From the NCBI GenBank assembly GCA_039707655.1, contig CM077673.1, positions 269,212,288 to 269,276,287 on the forward strand: a stretch of DNA of 64,000 nt, given 5' to 3'. Both the position numbers and the translations under genes were made by a program. The DNA is from Elymus sibiricus (taxonomy: Eukaryota > Streptophyta > Magnoliopsida > Poales > Poaceae). Positions 57,514 through 64,000 of the stretch are shown here, piece after piece. The notes under the pieces were generated by a model. That model ran no database searches. It saw nothing but the letters and a program-made list of their open reading frames with translations, and was not told where the DNA came from. The first letter of the stretch is position 1. Every line of letters starts with the position of its first letter.

Positions 57514-59861
57514 ATGGTCAAGAATCACCGTGACAAGATCTACGAGCCGGCTTGGGGCGTCAAGGACGACCCGATCGGACGCGGGTTTCGAGATCCCACG
57601 GGAGAGATTGGTTTAGAAACTTCTGAGTCAGACATCCACATCAACATCGACGAGCCAGCTCAGAGTACCCGATCCAATCAACACCAGGGCGGTCTTCGCC
57701 ATGTGTTCGTCGGCTTCACGCAAGGGGTCAGCCTTTCAGATGAGCCGGCCTCTAGCGGCGATGTCCTCGTCAATTCGGACGGCACATCATCCACAGGAGA
57801 TATGGAATCAATCTACCCTCTTGATGATGGCGGACTTGGGGGCTCACTAGAGACCAAAGCCCCTGAAGAATATAATGAGTCACCTTGACAAGTCGGCGTC
57901 TACATGGCGGGGGCTATGGCGGTTCTAGATCCAGCCGCAGCTGGAGGTTCTGGCGGGTCAACTAAAACGCCGACTCAAGGCATGACTGATCTCATGGCCG
58001 AGATGGCAAAACTCGTGGATACCCCGGTCACTGCGGAAAATCAGGAAGAACGCAATGTGGAGCTAAGCAAATTGCGTAGTCAAATAGTTGATGTACAGAA
58101 GGAGATTGATGCTGAAAACACACGAATGGCGGATTTGCAAGCTCGCATACATCAAGAGACGGAGCGCCTTAAGGCCGAAGCCTGGTGATTAGGAGTCCAG
58201 AGAGAGGCATCGGAGGCGGTTTACGAGAGAAGACGCCACTATGGACTCCCTCCGAACCTTGAGCCACAACAGCTTTTTAACACCCCACAACAGACACCAG
58301 GAACTGTTCAGCAACCCGGGAATCGGCAAGAGGAACCAGCTCAACCCCCACCAGCTCAATCCCCGCCTCGGCGATTTTAGACGCCACGGGGCCACTTTCC
58401 AATCCTGTTGACAACATGTTGGCAGCAACCCGTAATTTGGAAGCATTGCCTATTAACGGGAACTCTCCTCTTGAGGTTGAAGCTAGAAACGCCATCACGA
58501 TGCTAAAAACTGTTATGGTACAACAGGCACAATATTCGTACAGCCGGGATCAGATGCATTCCACTCCCTATGCTAGCAAAGGCCGTCATGTGGAGTCCCC
58601 GGCCGTCTCTAGTAGTGGGCGAAGACAGCAGCTTCAGGTTTCCCCAACCCGTCTCATAGCATCTGACGCCCAGGCAGTTGTTGATGCCGCGAGAGGCACA
58701 CGACAGGCAGAAGCGGAAGCAGCAACACGGGCGATCCAGCAGCTTCACCCTCAACCGGCGAGTTTGGGGGCTGGCTCCCACATGACGATTGGTATACCAT
58801 GCTTATCCCCGGCACTCTGCGCTGAGCGCATGCCCAAAGTTTTCAATGGGCCTCGTAAGGTGCCAAACTACACGACAGATCTTGAGCCGACATCTTGGAT
58901 CGAAAGTTATGAGTTAGCAATGGACATGCTGGATGTCAGTGACGCTGTATGTGCTAAGTACTTAACCATGATGTTGGGAGGACCGGCTCGGACATGGTTG
59001 AAAAACTTGCCGCCTAACTCCATCAACACATGGGTCGAGCTGAAAGAGTGATTCATCAAGAAGTTCCAAGGAACCTGCAAGAAGCCTATGAGAATAGTAG
59101 ACCTACAACATTGCGTTCAACGAGTGGACGAGTCGGCCCACCATTGGACTCGCCGGGTCGCGGAAATCATCCACTCATCGGACAGCATCACGGCGGCTCA
59201 GGCAGTCCTAATATTGGAGAAGAACTGTCACTTCCAGCCTTTGGTCCAGAAGCTCGGGCGGCTCAAGCGAAAGGTTCAAGGCATGTGCGACTTGATGGAC
59301 ATTCTCACCAGATATGCTGAGTCAGATAGCACAAAGGATGCCGGCTCAGATGAGGACAAGACCACCAAAGGCAAAAAAGCTGAAGGAGGAAAAGGTCAAC
59401 ACGGTTCAGGAGGCAACCGGGGGGCTCAAAATAATAAGCGGAAGCAGCCGGATGGCGGGTCGGACTTTGTTGCCAACACTAATACAGGTTTTAAGAACCA
59501 GCGCCGGAACGGTCGACCTGGAGGAGCTTACAATGGTAATAAACCTCGCAATTATGAGGAGGCGCTTAAAGCACCTTGCCCTAAGCACATCACCCAAGAT
59601 AAGCCGGCTAGCCACTCTTGGGAGAATTGTTATATCATGCAAGAGTTCCGTAGCCAGGCTTTCAAGAATAACTCAGGAGGCAATGGTGGAGGACACCCAC
59701 GTCAACATGGACCTGGCGGGTCACAAGGTGGACCAGGGGCTAGTTTTCAACATCAGGGAAATCATGGCAATGGGCAACATCCTAGCCAGGGCAATCAGCA
59801 TAATAACCCAGGAGGATTTCAAAGTAATCCCAAGCAGTTGAATAACGGTCAGTACCACTAG
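57514..59861 (+). pseudogene. gag of Y, broken
   Basis: One frame runs 57514-58380 with in-frame TGA at 57886 and 58186, then shifts near 58374. The second frame (58375-59861) has TGA at 59049. The 58830-59320 part is a retrotransposon gag domain (RMPKVFNGPRKVPNYTTDLE, TSWIESYELAMDML, MLGGPARTWLKNLPPNSINT). A C-x2-H-x8-H-x4-C knuckle (CPKHITQDKPASHSWENC) lies at about 59577-59630, followed by a Gly/Gln/Asn-rich tail to TAG 59859-59861. All three TGA stops are one C-to-T change from CGA. A coiled-coil stretch lies at 58030-58180. Confidence 0.85.
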
Positions 59862-61286
59862 CACCTGAATCCCTGAATAAAATTTGTACTCTGGATGGTA
59901 TCAAAGAAGAAATCTTATGTCTCCAAGAGGGAAATAAGCCGGCCCTGGAACACCAGTGGCCTTATTAAAACTTAGCTCTGTCGACTCCTTTTTTGTAATT
60001 TCTTCCCCCTTTGCAGACTTCTGTATATAATTCTTTATGTTTCGAGTATGAATAAAGCCAGCGTATTTTGTCATTTCAACTTACAAGATGAGTTTTGAGT
60101 CTTTATTTTCCGAAACAAAGGGCACTTGGGGCTTCCGACTCATCGAGTTTAGCTTTCTCACCCTTGTGACCCGGCATAATAATGCCACCTTATTAAGGGC
60201 ATTTGGGGCCTTCCTGCCCACTGGGCTTAGCTTTATCACCCTCTTGACCCGGCAAAAATAAACACCATATATGGTTAAACTTGCCTGTATGCTTGGTGCA
60301 ACTCCGACCAGATGACCCCGTGAACTCTTGACGAGTCAATCCTTTTTTGGACCCTGGACTTGTTAAGGTTAAAACACCGGCTTGAGTCATGAGAGAGCCG
60401 GCATACGGAAAGCTAGGATAAACCATGGGTTATCATGCCCGCTTCATTGAAGCAAGACCCGAGCCTTGAAAGCCTGTCTTTTCCTGTTGATCCTCGAAAG
60501 CCGGCAGATTATCTCAGTATTATGATCATATGTCCTTTCTATCAAGGTTAGGACCATCAAAAGTGCCTTCAAAAGGGTATGTCTTATATTTCTCAGTTTT
60601 GAGAAACCGTCCCCAAAACGAGTACTATGTGTTGAAACTCCTCACATTAAAATGTTTTGGGCACGCCCTGTTTTCCATTACCGGTTTATGTATGAAATAA
60701 CCAGGTTATCGGCTGCATGACAACTCAAAGTTATATTATTGGTTAAGGGGCTAGGACCTTATTTGCCTGGCCTTATTAAGCCGGCTTATCAATATTGCCT
60801 CATTTGGCTTTGTTCATTATAGCAAGTTTCAGGTCCAAAGCTATCACCGGCTCATGCTGAAAAGGCCGGGTTGAACAATTGAGTTTGCGTGAGCGACCGA
60901 TTCACGAGACATACAAGTCGACAACATTATTGAAAGAGTAATAGATTGCTAAAATCTAGAAAATCAAGATCTCCTGTCGGCTCATTTTGCCCAGCTTTAT
61001 CATATCAAAAGGCCCATCAATAGAAAGATGGTGAGCGGACAGGGTGGTGAAGCGACAAATAAGTATCTCACACCAAAAGTGCAAAACGTGCACGATGGCA
61101 CGACAACAGTTTTCGGCTATCTCTATTACATGCTTAAGGAAGCCACAAATTGTTTTTTCACCCATACTCGGGGGCTTAAGTTGACAAGGTAACGGTTGAG
61201 GAAGTTTAAATCGCCGACCGCGTCATCCGGGTCAGTGGCGGCTAATCTTGCGCGTGAGATGCCTCCGGGTTATCCACCGATTGGTC
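59862..61286. mobile_element. Y non-coding region between gag and the antisense gene
   Basis: No gene. Two 77-base degenerate repeats at about 60120-60270 (GGGCA.TTGGGGC...GACCCGGCA.AA) share their period with the intronic minisatellite. No pol motif was seen. Confidence 0.6.
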
Positions 61287-63916
61287 TTATGGCTCCTGTA
61301 TCTGAAGGTTATCTGCGTCCCAGTTGCAGTGAGATAAAGCCTGGAACACAACCTCATTGTCAAGAATTGAAGACGGGTCAACTGCAAGGGCAAATACATG
61401 CTCACGCCATTGGGGAGCCAGACTCTTTGTTATCAAATCAGGTGGTGGAATCTGAGTATGATTGGCGCCATAAGCCACTTGATAACTCCTTAGTTTCATC
61501 TCAGAAACCAGCTGAGTCGACAGAATTTGAGCATCCTTGACACAAGCCGCGTAATCCTCCTGGGAGATTTCTGACCCGTCATTTTTAAATTCGGGGAAGC
61601 CCTTTGCCAGCTCAGCTGGATCAAGCTCTTCTCCGTAAGCTAAAGCCCGGTTCAATGCATAAATCGCGCCAGACCGGGTGGCTGATCCTTTTAGCTCTGG
61701 AATATGCTGAGGGACAATGGCCCCAGTGTCGCCTTAATTGCAAGATGGCTGCCAGTGTAGAGTTGCTCCGTCAGAGAATAAACAACCTTGAGCATGAGCA
61801 GACTATTATCATAAAAACTGCTAGTCCGGGGGCCTGCAAAATAGAATCAATGCATGAGTCGTCGGGCGCATTATATCTATATTTGAAGAAGACAGGAGGC
61901 TATATACACTTACCAAAAATAGCTTGGGCCATCTGGGCAATATGTCGTTTTAACTCGGATAATTCCTCGGTAATAGGTTTGAGCCGGCCCTCAGCATCCT
62001 CTGCACGCTTAAGCAGAGCGGTCTTCTCATCTTCAAAGGATTTCTTCTCTTTTAAGAAGCCTGCTTTGATGTTTTCCAGCTCGATCAAAGAGAGACAAAG
62101 TTTTTCTTCAACTTCTGCCTAGGAAGTCTGCCTTTTTTCCAGGTCTTTTTTCAAACTGGCCACGCTGGATTCGGCTGTCTTCAAAGCTTCCTGCATCATA
62201 AATGAAGTTTATATCAAGTCCCAAACAAATTGCAAAGCAATATATTTGGCACTTTGGGGCTAATGTATTTCAGCTCTTTTTTGACATTGAAGATGTGAAC
62301 GAGACCCGACTCATCTCAAGAACATGAGCCGGCCCTTGGGGGCTACAGGTCAAAAGCTCTTCAAAATTATTATATAAAAGACCCGACTCATCGCAAGAAG
62401 ATGAGCCGGCCCTTAGGGGCTACAGGTCGAAAGCTCTTCAAAATTATTATATAAAAGACCTGACTCATCTCAAGAAGATGAGCCGGCCCTTGAGGGCTAC
62501 AGGTTGAAAGCTCTTCAAAGTTATTATATAAAAGACCCGACTCATCTCAGGAAGATGAGCCGGCCCTTGGGGGCTACAGGTCGAAAGTTCTTCAAAGTTA
62601 TTACAAAAAAAACCAGAATCGTCTCAAGAAGATGTGCCGGCCCTTGGGGGCTACAGGCTGAGTCAGACAAAAGTTCGCAAGACCCAGCTTATCTTAGAAA
62701 GAGAAAGATGGGCCTTGGGGGCTACAAAAGGATATATGATGATAGCATAAAAAGGAGAACATACCTCATATTTATTTTTCATCATGCTAACAAGGCCGAT
62801 TTCCATCTCACGGCTTGTAGCCAGGCGGTCTAAGCGGGCAGCATGAAGATCTTCAACACTAAAGCTCTCATAATTTGGAAGTTCCAACTTGGTCTTCCCT
62901 TTTTCTTGCAGTACCGCTTCATACTTAGCAAAAACCTTTGTTAATACCCTAGAAGTCTCAGGAGCAGTATAACCCATCCCAGTAATAATAACTTCAGGAG
63001 TACCTTTGTTTGTCACTGAAGGATTGGGCGGGTCAAGGTTAACTGCTAATGTAGCTTTAACAGTTACGACATCAGTATTGAGTGGTTCAGATGGAGGGGG
63101 TCAATCGTTTTGGATATCCTGAGGGTATTCAGGATGATCAACATGGATTTCATGAGCTGCCGGATCAGGAAACTTCGGCTCAGGGGCCTCCGGGTTAACA
63201 GAAGACCCGTGAGTCTTCCTTTTCTTGGCTTTGGCCCTGCCAAGTTAAAAAGTATAATATGAAAAATGGAAAAAAACAATAGTTTACTCAAACACGATGA
63301 ATTGATGAGGAATTTACCCTTGATTGATGACAAAGGGTGCTAGCTTGGAGGCAGTCGAGTCGTCCGACGAAGGTGGCTACTCCTGATTAACCAAAGCATA
63401 TGAGTCAAAAAATGGACACATCAAGTCAGAAGCCTCCTTGGAAGTTTGAAATATTAAGTACCTTGGCTGGTCATTTTCTAGCGGCAGATTTGTCAGGTAA
63501 ACCCTCGACAAGATCACCACTCCCACTTCGGGTCTGACGCCTAGACTGGTGCTGGGTTTTCTTCAAAATAATGTGAGGGTCTAGATGAGCGTCCGGGTGA
63601 GAAAATCCCACCTTCCGAAAAACCCGCCATGTTTTCAACGGAGGCGAAGGTTTTGAGTCACAAGAGATGGAAATTACCTCAACATCGCCTGCACGGCTTG
63701 TTTCAACATCACCCTAAGAAGGAAAAGGCGTCAGATAGGTTCAAGGAAATATAAACAAAAGGTTAATTTTACCTCTGATCGGGTATCTGTGGCAGCTGTT
63801 TCGTCCATATGAGACGGTCCTTCTGCAGCCGCCTTATTCTTCTTCTTGCTCGTGGCGGCTTTGGGTTTGTTAGCCGCGGTCTTGACGCGTCTCTGGTTCC
63901 AGAAAGAGGAGGTAGG
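61287..63916 (-). pseudogene. Multi-exon antisense gene relic of Y
   Basis: Reading the minus strand, seven exons are seen: a 63916-63773, b 63713-63678, c 63560-63462, d 63382-63318, e 63236-62765, f 62190-61914, g 61833-61287. Introns start GT (for example GTAAGT after f, GTATGT after e) and end AG (TTTTGCAG before g, GATGCAG before f, TTGGCAG before e). Each join keeps the frame. The product has a Lys/Ala-rich start, exon e (YTAPETSRVLTKVFAKYEAV...), a coiled coil in f (LIELENIKAGFLKEKKSFED), and in g VVYSLTEQLYTGSHLAIKAT and ALAYGEELDPAELAKGFPEF, ending in TAA. This resembles plant putative gypsy-type transposon proteins (PF04195-associated). Breaks: TGA in c, TAG in d, TGA in e, TAG in f, one frameshift in g. 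The gene begins beyond the window. Confidence 0.75.
62303..62690. repeat. 77-base hairpin minisatellite in the intron between exons e and f
   Basis: Units start at 62303, 62380, 62457, 62534 and 62611 (exact 77-base period), plus a degenerate sixth. Each has CTCATCT..AGATGAG inverted arms, GGCCCTTGGGGGCTACAGG and TTATTATATAAAA. Confidence 0.85.
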
Positions 63917-64000
63917 CTGCAAAATTAAACACTAAGATCAAGAAAGCAAAAGCTCAAAGTTTGTTCAAAAAGTCGGATTAAAATGTTAGAGGTTTTGTAC
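63917..64000 (-). other. Intron of the Y antisense gene, running off the window
   Basis: The minus strand ends TTTAATTTTGCAG before exon a, a good acceptor. The upstream exon lies outside the window. Confidence 0.6.

Larger units (their letters stand above)
56872..64000 (+). mobile_element. Non-autonomous gypsy element Y (runs off the window)
   Basis: LTR, PBS and a broken gag on the plus strand, then about 1.4 kb non-coding, then a multi-exon gene relic on the minus strand. No protease or pol follows gag. The 3' LTR must lie beyond 64000. Confidence 0.8.

Noticed and set aside
62303..62690. Regular repeat resembling a CRISPR array
   Set aside because: 77-base units are contiguous with no unique spacers, in a plant retrotransposon intron.

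Overview
This window is plant intergenic DNA built almost entirely of nested transposable elements. The pattern fits a large Triticeae-type (wheat, goatgrass or barley) genome. The evidence is LTR retrotransposons with tRNA-iMet-type (TGGTATCAGAGC) and tRNA-Asp-type (TGGCGCCGTTGCCGGGG) primer binding sites, kilobase-long LTRs of 4-5 kb, a CACTA DNA transposon inside an LTR, and many C-to-T type nonsense changes. I found no host gene, tRNA or rRNA. Family assignments come from pattern recognition only; element boundaries rest on TG...CA ends, PBS, polypurine tracts, target-site duplications and alignment of the two LTRs by eye.

Layout. (1) 1-9859: an LTR element (+) with very long LTRs and a non-coding interior (LARD-like). 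The window opens inside its 5' LTR, and its 3' LTR is cut off at 9859. (2) 9860-14691: a Ty3/gypsy element on the minus strand (E2) with a gag-protease relic, a scrap of reverse transcriptase and, on the opposite strand, a B3-like fragment; its 3' LTR is lost. (3) 14742-21971: an LTR (D) split by a complete minus-strand element (E1, 14766-20970). E1 carries a gag remnant and an oppositely oriented TATA-plus-intron gene relic. (4) 21972-50653: an Athila-like minus-strand element (C) whose gag-protease frame is split by a 21.7 kb element A (25335-47053, TSD TTAAT). A's 5' LTR holds an Athila-like element B (27354-36865), and B's 3' LTR holds a CACTA element (33979-35971, TSD CCG). (5) 50654-50910: the end of another Athila-like element. 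(6) 50911-56871: a long LTR (F) interrupted by an LTR-less 2.4 kb block. (7) 56872-64000: a plus-strand gypsy element (Y) with a TATA-bearing LTR, a broken gag and no pol. Its 3' part encodes, on the opposite strand, a gene relic of at least seven exons. The 2.4 kb block in F is a second copy of that region.

How it works together. Most elements here look non-autonomous: none has an intact pol, and several have only gag, gag-protease or an unrecognised ORF. The most interesting signal is that three gypsy elements (E2, E1, Y) carry gene-like sequence antisense to gag near the 3' end, two of them with recognisable splice structure. Other points of interest are a hairpin array in the CACTA element, a roughly 450-codon ORF split by a single TGA in element B, LTR motifs shared by otherwise dissimilar families, and two junctions that look like template-switching repair.
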